Made by a program: the position numbers and the translations under genes. Under the pieces are notes generated by a model. The model saw only the letters and a list, made by a program, of their open reading frames with translations. It made no database searches and had not been told where the DNA came from. A stretch of DNA of 64,000 nucleotides from Colius striatus (Eukaryota > Chordata > Aves > Coliiformes > Coliidae): NCBI RefSeq assembly GCF_028858725.1, contig NC_084776.1, forward strand, positions 4,278,001-4,342,000. Reading direction: 5' to 3'. Numbering within the stretch: position 1 is the first letter of the stretch; the number at the start of each line of letters is the position of its first letter. Positions 1 through 20,130 of this stretch are shown in pieces.

Positions 1-2539
1 TGTAATTACCATAGGTACCTCTAGGCACAAAGACCTCTAGTCAATTTATAAGCTTCAATTCTCCCCAAACTTACTCCAAATTCTCACTTGAGAACATATC
101 CTATATTCTAATACTATCAGATTAAAAAACATAGTTGATCTACAATGTTTAACAGAGTAACCTCGATACCTCTGGCATTTCCAAAACCTTTTTATAGCAG
201 ACAAATAAGACACTACTAGATCTATGGAAAGTCAGAATACACCCATTACAAATGAGTCAAATCATTTCCTGTGGTTTTTTTTTTCATTTACAGCTTGTAA
301 ACCTAGAATTTGGTTTGTATCAAAACTGAGACCCTGATGCTATCCGATAGAAAACAAAATAACATTGAAATAATCCTTAAACACTATGAAACATTGCTGT
401 TAAAAGACTCTCTAAAGAACTTTAAACTATTAGAAAATAAGACTTGGCTTCACAGTCTCCACACTATAAATCCTGGAATCTTCAAGACAGCTACTATCAG
501 CAGTATCATCAGCAATGTCAGTTAACAACTGCCTTACAACATAAATTTCACTGTATAGGTAAGAGAACCTTTTACCATGTGGTTTTATATTTATCTGGAA
601 ATGCATCCCCATATGGAAAAATAACAGAAAGATAAAACTGGATTATATAAATCTGGTTAAATAACAGTTTGTGGAAGAAATTCTGAAAAACAATGATCAG
701 CCAAAATGGAATTAATCTACAGAAGTGATTCCTGCTCTAACAAATATCTCCATGGACTTCAGTTAAAAGTACAGTAGCTTCACCTTAGCCCATGTCATAA
801 AGTATCTGACATTCAATAAAATACTTTGCTATGCTTATCAGACAAAGAATAAAGCTTTAGCATAGTAAAAATAATGTAACTCATATCTCTTCACTTGCTT
901 TCCTCCTGACACTGTATCCACAGTGAACAAGTTTAATGTGTTTCAGCTGAGAGAGTTGGGGTAACTCATCTGGAGACACTAGCAATTTTATGAAACAAAT
1001 GGACTTTTTTTACTCGTAAGACACTTCAGAAATCATCTTCTTAGCAAATACAGAAACTCAGGGACAATCATCCAACCACAACTCCACCATGCTCTCAGTT
1101 TCAAGAGTTTCTAACACAATTTCTATCCAGACAAACAAGCATATAATTAATATGCACCAGCTTCATTAATTTAAATACTTACAATACTTAATATCCACTA
1201 TAGCACACATTCCTTATGTTAGCAATATACAGTAGCCATATAAACTAAACATTCAAAACCACATAGAGAGCCATCAAATCTATTAACATCTTGAAAAATG
1301 TACTACAATCCCCATCTGTGTAACACCACACTGTAGTAGAAAAGAAGTAACAAAAGGAATATCTGTCAGCAAAATCTATGGAACAACTACCCTCTCTCCC
1401 AGGTATTTTAAATTCCATATGAGAGGTTTACTGGTATACACTGTCCTGGAAGGACTGGATTTTGAAGTTAGAATTTGAGACACATCAGCATATCCTTTTC
1501 TCCACCTTTATTCTACACTTCCCTGCTCATACCACTAGCTGCCCCAAAAGTCTCTTGTGGTTTTCCCAGCTTAAATAGCGAAGGTAACATATAACATGAA
1601 GTTCCTGAGAGCAAAACAAAGATGAATGCCATCCATTGAGACCAGCAGTATTCTGAAGTTCCAGAAGCAAAATGTTTCTAATCTACAGATTTGAAGAACA
1701 TAATATCACAGCTTAAGAAAGAAGTTTTTCTGAAATCAAGACATTTGCAACTTTGACTTTCAGACACCTAATTGAGTGGACCTGGTTAAGCATGAGATAC
1801 TCAGAGTGAACACCCAGAAAAACGTACAAAATCTGTTACATGAATTGTATTCACTTTTACACATGAAGAACTCCATTCAGCATATTTTTAACTGAAAAAT
1901 TTGAAACACTGCTTGATTTGAATGGAAAAATAGCTAATTTTTTTTTTCACAAGTAAAAATACAGTGCATTTACCCAGGATTACACAGTATGAAACAGATA
2001 ACTTCTGCTTTGGTTGAAGAAACAGAACCCCTGATTCTGGTCTGCAAAGTCCAATATTCTTATTTTTGAGAGGTAAATACTTATGTGCACAAAAGACACA
2101 ATACAATGACTCCAAGTCGCTGCAAAATTATTTCTGTTGCTTTTTTAACTGCTGACAAGGCCTTTGCCTCATTTCTAGACTTTACTTCACAAAATTTATT
2201 CTATTTTTAAAGCTACTTCAAATACCACAAAGACACACTCCTATAAAATCACCTTCTTTAAGAAATCCTCAAGGTCTATTTCAGTTTGAATGGATGATGA
2301 AGCATTTCTCAGAATCATCCTTTTGACTAAAACCCTGGAAGGCTTATCTGCTTAACATTACAATGACACTACAACATATTTAAAGCACTATTCAAAGTAT
2401 GGTAAGTAATGGGACAGTCTGAGCTTAAGTCAAAATCTGCATCCAAACAGCAGAGATTCAAAACATTCTTATCAGAAATCTATACCAATTTCCAAGTTGA
2501 TACAAATGAACAGTGTAAAAGATGAATTCGCAAACTTAC
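1..2539 (-). other. SUZ12 intron 5 (partial), no exon seen
   Basis: AT-rich intronic sequence downstream of the exon 5 donor. I searched the minus strand for the next conserved SUZ12 peptide (DKPSPNSENEQNSV in human) and did not find it, so exon 6 lies beyond the left edge. No interspersed repeat or RNA gene was recognised. Confidence 0.75.
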
Positions 2540-10600
<8,061 letters not shown>

Positions 10601-10900
10601 TGCGCTCCGCCGCTTGGCGCTTCTCCCCTCCCCCTCCTTTGAACTGAATTCGCGGGAAAGGGCCGCTCACCCTCCGGCGCGGGGCATGCTGGGTAAAGCG
10701 GGCCGCCTCCGCCCGCCGCCGCGGGGCCCTGCCTCACGGCTTGAGGCCACTCCGGCGGCTGCTGCCCTCGCAGCCCGGCCCCGCTCCTCTGCGCCTCTCC
10801 ACCGGGCTGCCCGGAGCTCTGGGCTTCTGTGCCCCTTCTCGCGGCTCTGCCCCGCGCCACGTCGCGGCGTCTCCGCGGCCGCACAGGTAGCTGGTGCCCC

Positions 10901-13900
10901 TGGCGCCTGAGGGAAGCCGCCCCCTGCGGAGATGCCGCTCCACTGCCAGCAGGAGCTGGGGCTCGGTCGTGAAAGACCCAGATTAGCCGAAATAGGAGCT
11001 TGGATATAAACACATATGGGTTTTGTGGTAAAAAATGGTAATGCGGGGTCGGACGTGAGGTGCTGCTGGTATCCCATAGGATATCACCTTAATTAAGCGT
11101 GAGGCTTCCTCAGAGGACGGCACAAGAAATCGCCCATAGGTGCAGGGAGACTCTTAGGTCTGAGGTAAAAATGTTTCTCTCTGGTTTTAATCCCATCTTT
11201 CTCTGTCCAATATGGACAGACACAGTCCTCGGGCAATCAGATGTTCTGCTGTTGTGGCTACCTGTGGAGTCCTGACAGTTGCCTGTGTATTGCTGAGCAC
11301 ACGTTCAGGATCGGGCCTTCAGGACACTCAGACTACCTCATGGATGTGGTAGAACCTAACAGAGCCCAAACGTGCAGTGGGAAAATTCAGCGCTGGCTTT
11401 ATTTAACTAACTCCTTATCAGTAGTGTGGCAGGCTCAGCACATAAACGACTTTGGCAGCCACCCTGTTCTATTTGCTTTCCTTTGCAAAACTTCTCAAGA
11501 GTAATTGTACAAAGTAGGGTAAAAATGTGTGAAATACAGCTTTGAATTTTGATAGCAGATAAAACACTGATACTAGCACTATACCATCTTGGTTTATCTT
11601 CTAATTCCCAGTGATAAAATTGATTTAATGATAAATATTAAGAGGAAAATCATATTATCAAAGTCAACAGTGCTGTAAATCTGTCTTATCAGTAGAAGAG
11701 GATTCTAATGTGATGTCTCAACTGGCTGTTATTAACCTTGTTTTAAGAATATGTATATACACCCCACACACACATTAGGGTAAGTTGTTTCTGGCTACTA
11801 TTACTATACACACACACTACCCTACACACCTCTGATTTGGGGGGGGGGGGGGCCACAGTTCCTTAGTATTTATTTAACATCTGAAATATTCATTTTATCT
11901 TTGAGTTGTATCCTCTCTTTTTGCTTTCATGGCTGCACAACCCACCGTTCATACTTGTTTTGGAAAAATCTTTTTTTATGCCTTTTTGGTTTTTACTTCT
12001 TTCCTTCCAGTGTTATCACACATGCAGTCTTTTCTGTAATTTATTTCAACTTTAATTTTCACACATCTTTAGAAATTAATCTTTGTCACATTTTCCCTAG
12101 ATATTATTTTTATTCCCTCCACATAAAAAGTGATGCTTCTAAAATAGTTACACACTTTTTCCTACTGATAATTGTCTCTTCTTAATATTCCGGTTTCTTC
12201 TTCTATTTCCAATTCTGTTTGTCTACAGCCACTCATTTGTTGTTGCTGAATATGTCTTTACTTACTGGCAGCAGCAATGTTTGGTTCACTGTACATTTCT
12301 GATTACCTTCGATATAGCTTCTTCCCTTTTGATGCACTGGGTATTTGCCAGTCTTCTGAACTCATAGGCTGGATAGCCATAGTACCCCAAATGAAGAGCA
12401 TCTTTAGGTGATCAGAGGTTGATCTTGAGATATTGCCGGATGTGTTAGAAAGGCTCCTAAATGTTGTATAGCTGTAACTTTGTCCTTGGAATTTGTTTAT
12501 TCCCTAAATTCTATTCCTGATTCCACCCTACTGTTCACAAGCCTCTGCTGCTTCTGCTGGCTCATCCTAAATTTCAAAACCAGGAGGAGGAGCCAGAGGG
12601 CAACTTTCCAAGCAGGAGTAAGAAAGATAATTAAGCAATTAATTCCTGGCATTGGAGTAGGATCTTCTTGTGAACAGAGGAATAAGGGACAAGACTCTAG
12701 CCATGACAGCACAGGGCAACACAAAATGTGTGCGTATGAGCTCTCTGGAAGCTCTCTGGCTGCCAAACAATAAAGCTTTCATAGCTTGAGCCTGTTTTCC
12801 TTAGTAAAGGGACTTCATAGTATGGATGGCTGAAAAGAGCACAGGGCATAAAATAGCAAGTAACTTCAATTAATTTAGCACAGTTGGAAGAAAATAAATA
12901 CTTCTTTTTAGAGAGATGGAAATCATCATTTCTTCAGAAGAAATGAGCTGTGGCATGAGACTGTTATGTCCTTGACCTGCCTGGCAATTTAGACCCATAT
13001 TTATTTTACAGATGCATTTATTTTTAAAAAAATAAACTTTAAAAAAAAACGTATATACACACACACCAGGTAACAGAAAGAGGTTGTGTGTTTGTAGCAA
13101 ATGACATTGTCTCTGCATAGCCAGTGAAAATGTGTTTTCTAATAGTCTAAAATAAAGGACAAAGGGTGGAATACACTTGCAATTTATCAGCTCACAACAT
13201 TCAGAAAAGTAAAAGATGACAAGTAGTGGGTTTTTTTTTGCTATAAATATAGAAAATATCCTAACATAATGCAGAAAAGGACAGTTATTATGATAAATGG
13301 AAGAAACAATCATTTGCAAAAGCGGGAGCACTGTTGGAACAAACCCCTGTCAGTGAAAGCATAAGTAGTTGGCAGAAGTGCTTCTATGATATTTTATATC
13401 TTGACATGGCCAATCCATTCTTATTTTCATGTATTGTTAGTGGGATTTGTGTTTGATATCCCAAAGATCAGATTTCTGCAGATTAAAAGCATATGCTGCT
13501 TCTAAATCTCTTTTTCCCAAGGCTTTTTGCAGTCTGTAGGTACTCACCATTCCTATCATCTTGAAAGGCTAAACAGTAGCCATTTTAGCCTCTTCAGATA
13601 TGTAGGAAAAAGTGTGCACATTTTATACCACTGTATAAGTTTTTGCTTCATTTCATAGTTCCACCCTTTCCTTGGCTGCCTGTAGTACCCCTGCAGCCAT
13701 ACTACTTAACTTTACACCTTCCAGACCTTTAAATTACTTTCTCTCAGCACAGGAATATTTACAAGGTAAATCCTTTTTTAAAAGGGGAAATAAATACCTG
13801 TATATTTGGAGCTCTGTCTAAATGAAAGTTCTGTGATATAATTACACTGTTTTCCTCACATCTTTAAACATGGGTCTGTCTGTATTGTTACTAACTAAAT

Positions 13901-16900
13901 ACTGTTACAGATACAGCTTACCTTTTGAGAACTTCATTTTTAATCCATCTTTGGAACAAAAGAGTAGTGCTTAATAGCTGAATATAAACTTTGGGTCAGT
14001 CTTGTCTAGAAATGGCTTATGAGTTCAGATCATCGCGAAAGCCAGTGTCAGTGTTTATTAGGGAGTGCTATTATATCCCATTGGTAAGGAACTTAAGTTT
14101 GCTAATCAGAGTGTTGCTGAGAATAACAAATCCACAGGAGTGTTCTGCATTTCTTTGTTTTGGCCTCAAGCTAATGAGTTCAGTGGAATTCATGGAAGAA
14201 TTCTCTTCTAGTATGGAAGAGACCTTAAGCACTCCACTTCTGTGGTTCCTTACAAACTTCACTTCTTCCTGCTTTCATGCTTCCAGATTCTTCTTCCCAC
14301 TCATGGCCCAGCCCACCAAACCCAGGTTTTCTGTGAGATATGAGAATGTACAAATGCTGTAGAACTGAGACAAACAAAAATACTTCATGTGTGGGTCCCA
14401 CAGCTGGATCACTGTACTCTAAAGCAGTTCCATTTCAGGGATATCCCTTTCTTTCACTTACCTAAACTTCACTAGATCCTGAGTTAATTTAATCTGCAAG
14501 ATTTATGAATTCATTTTTCAGTTCATATTCTTAACTTTCAGCCTGATTCAATGTCGATCACAAGTAACAGGCCAGGGAAATTATTAGATTAGCTACTCTT
14601 CCTTAACTACTTTGGAAGCAAAAGTTAACTCCCACTTTGTGTTTTCCCGATCTGTTGTAAACAGAGCCTGGGTAATAGTGCAACTGGAGAAAGGGAGTAG
14701 CTGGAGCTTTCTAGGTAACAGCGTCATAGAACAGAGCGAGTAGACACAGTCCTGGGTATATTTAGGATGGCAGGATCAGATTGCTGTTGGGGTGGGAGCT
14801 CTCAGGTTCAGTTTGCTTTTCTGCATGTTAATGTCTAGTAGTGCTCTGTTTTTATAAGCAGGGAACTAAGAAAAGAGGAAAAACTTTCCTGTGAGATGAA
14901 GCATGGCAAAAGGAAGAGCTGAGATCTTGCTGAGATCTTACAGAGCAATGCAAGTATTCGGATGTGTAGCTGTGAATGCAGTACGTGTGGAAGATTGACG
15001 GAGCAGCCACTTGTGATTCTCATTCATGTCTTTGGCTGGGGACTTCTTTTGTACAGAGCTGTTCAAATGTATGCCAGGAGCACAGTACTCAAGGAACTTG
15101 GCCCTCAGGGAATCTTACTGCACCCACAATGCACAGCTCTCAGTGAGTAGGTTGCTTAGTGTCTTGACTTACTGGAGAGAGTGAAAACCAAATGCAGAGT
15201 ATGTTTTGCACCATGGGCTCAACTACCTTCTGCATTCACATGGTGAACAATAAATGATAATTATTAGTCATTATTTCTTAGTAGAGGTATGTGCTTAGGA
15301 GTTGTTCCTTGGAGTTCTCTTAGTGATGTTTTAATGTATTTTTTGTTACTCTTTTACAGTGAAATTTATTTCCTGATGTTCAGTTAATTATTTAGTTTTG
15401 CTTGGTGGCTTTTTAGCAGTAGTGTTTGTCTTTAGTGTTTAGATGGTGGATTAAAAATACCAGAATCGTTTCAAAAGCATTATGAAAAGCTGGCTATTAT
15501 CAAAAATAAAGATATAGGAGGATCAAAGAATATGTCAATAGATAGTAAAATGAAACTTGAAGTTAATTAGTTAACAAATTAATTTCCACCTTAAGTAAGG
15601 GGTAAGTTTTAACAAGGATCAATTCTTTCTCCTGTGGCTAAACCAAAACAGGTTACTAAGATCAGAATTTTTAATTTTATCATCAGCAATTACTTCAATG
15701 GGCAGATCAGGGCAGAAACTGGTGTCCAATTAGCACAATTATATAAAACTCATACATGGAAGACCTTATCCAAGTGTTTCATACAAAAGTGAACTGTTAT
15801 CTGTGGGTTTATATGCTAGAGGTTGCTTCAGAGAGCTTTTACAAGAGTTTATCTGGTTTTCAGAACGCTGCTTGGGATATATGAGTCTACACACTATAAT
15901 CTGGACCAGCCATACTGCAGAGGTAGTTTTACTGGTTGTTGCCATGACTGTGGTCAAAGTACTTTTACCACACTAAGCACACCTCCACAGAAGCAGGTGA
16001 GAAGCACAGCAGGAGGCAAATTGTGACCAATCCTAATCCCATTTTTTGGAAGGAGAAATAAATCTATATGTGGCATAATTTATGCTCTTTGGCATGCCAA
16101 AGTTTAATTGCTGCTGGTACTGACATCTTTGTATTTAAAAGATAGGAGCTTGTTATTTATAATACAGCTAGGTCACCTAAGGCCATGCCACAATTTCACC
16201 TACTCTTCAAACCTAGACAGGTTGCTGAGGTAAATAAAGATCAGCATGACTCTGCTCTCCAGAGCTCTGGCAGCAATCCTAAGTACAAGTGCAAGAAATA
16301 ATATTAAGTGAAAGGTAACTAAGCAATACATTTCGTGGTGTTGACAATTTGGGTGTATGCAGGAGATGACTGATAACAGTTTTAAGTTGTTGAAATGTGA
16401 CAGGCATTCCACTGGATTACGAAATGGCAACTTAGAATATGACAACTGACTAGTTGTAACTGCCCTGCTGCATTCAGACAGCCTGTCAACTACTTACTAG
16501 CCAGCCAAATGACAAAATCAAATTAAAAGGCATCCTTATAGTCACTACAGCACAAGCCCCTGGAGACTCTGAATAAACAGATGGATCTTGTACTGAGTAC
16601 CAGATGTGAATTGGCAAGGAAACAATTCCAGAGACATCATTCTCTTCACTGAAAATTCCCACTATATAGATATTCAGGTCTTGGGGAAACTTGAAAGAAA
16701 CAGAATGCCTCAAAATGAGTAGGAAGAAAAATCTGATCCATAAAAATTCAAGTTCAGAGCCAATGCAGAGAAGAAAGTAAAAGTCTTGCCTTTTTAAGAG
16801 ACTGTATATAAGGAATAAATTGTCAGATAATAGTTCTGTCAAGGCACTGAATGAAAATATTTGGGTTTTTTTAACTAATAATAGTTGAAGATAAATGAGT

Positions 16901-19560
16901 GAATGAAGTTCTAGGTAGCATTCAGATCTAATGCTGCAGGCTAAGAGCCAACAACTGTAAGAGTAAAACAATCCATTGACAAAGATGAGTGTTTCTTTAT
17001 CAGAATGGAAAAAATAGCATTTTTGTAGGATGGGTTTGGCAGAGGCGAAGCCAAATCGTCACGTACGTTTTCTCAATTACAAAACTAGGGAAGTTAATAT
17101 AGTCCTAAGTTTGTGTTAGTCTATTTTTGAGAGTGAATTCAAAGCTGCTTTATTAACAGATGTGTTCATATACTTTTAAACCAAAGCCCCATGTGCTCAA
17201 TATATGCTTTGAGGGCTTTGTTAAAACTGTGTCCCTAAGGACGAACCACTGGCTCAGCTGAAGTCAGTCGCAGTTTCCCAATTATTTTCTTGAGGTCAGA
17301 ACATCACTCTAATTGTTTAAAAGGCATCTTCATCTAGAGTAAGTTAAATGTAAAATACTGTGTATCTAGTGGCATCTTTGAAAAACTGTTTATGCACTCA
17401 GGTAGTAAAATAGCAGAAATAAATAAGATTATATATAAATCAATTTCTAATGTATTATGCACATTAACTATCACGCATTTTAATATAGACAAGGCTTAAA
17501 GCAAAACCATCCTTATTATTCCTAATTCACAATGTATCCATGCCTGCTGACTACAATCTATATAAGCTGTGAAAACTTGCCAGAATTTCTCCTGCAAGGA
17601 CCTACTGATGGAGTTTTTTCGAAAGAGACTTCATAAATGAAGCAGCAGCAGCAAATTCAGTGACCCTACAGGTGCAGGCTGCAGCAGTTCTCTCTCCAGT
17701 CTTCCCAATAAGATTTGTTGAAGCTCTGTATTGCAATGTCTTTATTGGTAACAGATCCCTCCCTTAATTTGCACTGATGCATTTGGAATGTCAGCTTCCA
17801 AAACAAGGCACATGGGAGGCATTTAAAGTAGATTTTTTGAAAGGAAAATGAACAAAGAGCATGTCAGGTTCCATTTTGATTTGCATGACAAATCCAGCAT
17901 GCAGTGTTCTGCTGGGTCGGGCTGGGCTTTGCTGCCACTCACTGCATTTGTCACTTTGCTTTGAACATTTCTGACAGTCCGTTATGTTAATTGTTCTAAG
18001 GATTGTTTTTTTCTGGGGGAAGAAAAGGAAAGGCATTTTTATGTTTGCACTTTTACAGGAAAGGAGGGACAGCTAAGGGGGCAGAAAATATTTTCAATCA
18101 GTTTGTGATCTGTTTTATTTGTAAGTAATCCCACGAGGTCATCAACAAGTTCAGTGTTTGAACTCTTAGTGCTACTCTGTGCGTGTGTTTTTGAGTAGAA
18201 ATACTAGACCCCTAAACGAGGAACTTGGGGCATCTATTGTTTTGGTGCACACCATTCTCTCTGCCTTTGAGTCTCACTGTGATGGGTCCCATGTGATGGC
18301 GTGGTTTGTGCCATGCCTATATGCATCTATCAGCTGACATTGTGGTGCTTTGACAAGGGCTAACGAGGGATTTAATGCCCCAAGAGGCATTGTGGGACAC
18401 ACATTGTTACTGGTATGTGGGTAGCATGCGAAGAACTCACATGAGCCACAGACCTGTGATAAGACTGAATTCTCCTGGAGGCACAGTTCAAGGTAGAGGA
18501 TGCTGTTGCCCCTTAGGGTACAGAGACTTCTCTCTCATCTGCCTTAAAAAAGTCATGGATTGTTTGATGGCAGGTTTTGAGTTTCCAGGTTTCCCACAAA
18601 GTGCAGGTGTAAGTTGATCCCAAAACAGTGTTTCCAAACTGATAGAATGATCAACCATCAAGTTCCATGAGAAGACTCTGTTTATGTTTGTGTCTCTCTT
18701 TTGCAGTTACTGGTAGTTTTCAGACAAAGGAGAGCATAGTGTTTAAAGAATGAGGAAAGCAAGAGCACAGAAACGGAATTTGCCAGAGGTTTCCAGGTAA
18801 TGACTGACATCTGCCATTTCTGTTGTGAAGATTGTGAGCGTGTAGAGGGGAATTGGTAGTACTAAGCACAGCCACAGCCTGTGGCTTGCAGTTCAGTGTT
18901 GGACATGGGAGCCTCCAGGGTGGATAGCAGACTTGGGAGCTGCTGTTGTCCTTGGGAGGTGGGTTAAGGAGTTGCTTTGCACGACACAGCTGCCATGCAG
19001 AGCTGCTTCAGCCACCAAGGTCTGCAGGCAGTAGCCCGTAGCTTTTGGTCTTGTTGACTGCTTGGTGCCTCTCCATTTCTTGGTGGCTTTCCTGTTTGAT
19101 CACTTCTTGGAGAATAGCCTCACAATTTCACATCAGAGTGAAAAGCTGAAAAGTGTTTTGGGTTATGTGTGTATTTACTAAGGTAAATTGCTCAGGTTCT
19201 TGCTCTGCACTTGGCAACACGTTTTAAGCAGTTCTATTACGTTAAAAGGGAAAGGTCACCCACACCTCTTTTTCTGGATGTTATATATGAAAAATGCTGT
19301 GCTCAAAGTCCCTTTGCCCACTGCCACATCATCCCCTCTGCTTGCCTTTTCACAGACACCTCCTGCCTCTGCCTCCAGGAGAGAGTTACACTCCCAGAGC
19401 CTTTCAGATTTGAGGGCGACGTTCCACCTCCTGCTACCAGCCCAGCGGCAGCGGGGTCACCTCAAAGCAAACGCAGAAGATACTGGTGTGGATAACACGT
19501 ATTTGAAGCGGAATCCCACGAGAAAGCAGCGTGCCTGCAACGCTTCTGGCAGATGTCCCC
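10901..19560. other. SUZ12-UTP6 intergenic spacer
   Basis: About 8.7 kb between the two divergently oriented genes. It holds CA-rich patches at 11759-11776 and 11805-11829, a run of 14 G at 11839-11852, and an AGC run at 17640-17652. Open frames up to 161 codons (minus, 16486-16971) have no recognisable domains. I see no tRNA-like element and no clear CR1 copy. Confidence 0.65.
11839..11852. repeat. Poly(G)14 tract next to CA-rich repeats
   Basis: An uninterrupted run of 14 G follows two CA-rich patches within about 80 bases. Such runs often vary in length between individuals and are prone to sequencing error. Confidence 0.9.
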
Positions 19561-20130
19561 TGGCCCGGGGCTGGCTCGGTGCGGCGCATCGCCTCAGCGT
19601 GGGGAAGCTGCACTCCGCCTTTCTGTGCTTCCTGAAATGCTGCAGCTCACCCTCTTCCCTGCTCTCGGGCCGACCTTCCCTTAGCCGCAGGGCTCGCCCC
19701 GCTCCCGCAGGGGTCCCGCTTTGCGGTCAGCGCTGTGAGCTCGCCCCTCGCCCGCGGCGCGGCGCGGCGGGGCCGGCAGGGGCCGGCAGGGGGCGGCAGA
19801 GCCGCGCGCGGCCCCGGGAGGCGGCGGGCGGCGCGGCCGGAAGTGGCGGGGGAGCGCGCGCACGCGTGAGGGCCGTGTGCTGCCGCAGCCATGGCGGAGC
19901 GCATCGAGCAGCGCCTGGAGGACCGCGTCCCGGAGCTGGAGCAGCTGGAGCGGGTCGGGCTCTTCACGCGTACGGAGGTCAGGTGAGGCAGGCGGGGCCG
20001 CGGCGGCGGGATCGGGTGTCCGGCGAGGGGCAGCGGGCGCACATGGCGCGGCCGGGCTCGCCCCTCTCGCTGATTTCCCCTTCCCTCAGGGCCGTCCTGA
20101 GGAAGGCCTCGGCTCTGGAGTACAAGATAC
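19560..20130. promoter_or_regulatory. UTP6: CpG-island promoter of UTP6
   Basis: A CpG-dense island surrounding UTP6 exons 1 and 2. Just upstream of the ATG are an ETS/GABP-type CCGGAAGT at 19837-19844 and an NRF1-like CGCGCACGCG at about 19857-19866, both common in promoters of housekeeping and ribosome-biogenesis genes. No TATA box is seen. The likely start of transcription is within roughly 50 bases of these sites, which is an inference. Confidence 0.7.

Noticed and set aside
16486-16971. 161-codon minus-strand open frame in the intergenic spacer
   Set aside because: No domain, no clear promoter, and a hydrophobic composition as expected from T-rich DNA. Not supported as a gene.
18371-18390. 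TAATGCCCCAAGAGG, resembling the start of miR-365
   Set aside because: Only the first nine or ten bases agree. The rest differs, and it lies on the SUZ12-UTP6 side rather than beyond COPRS.
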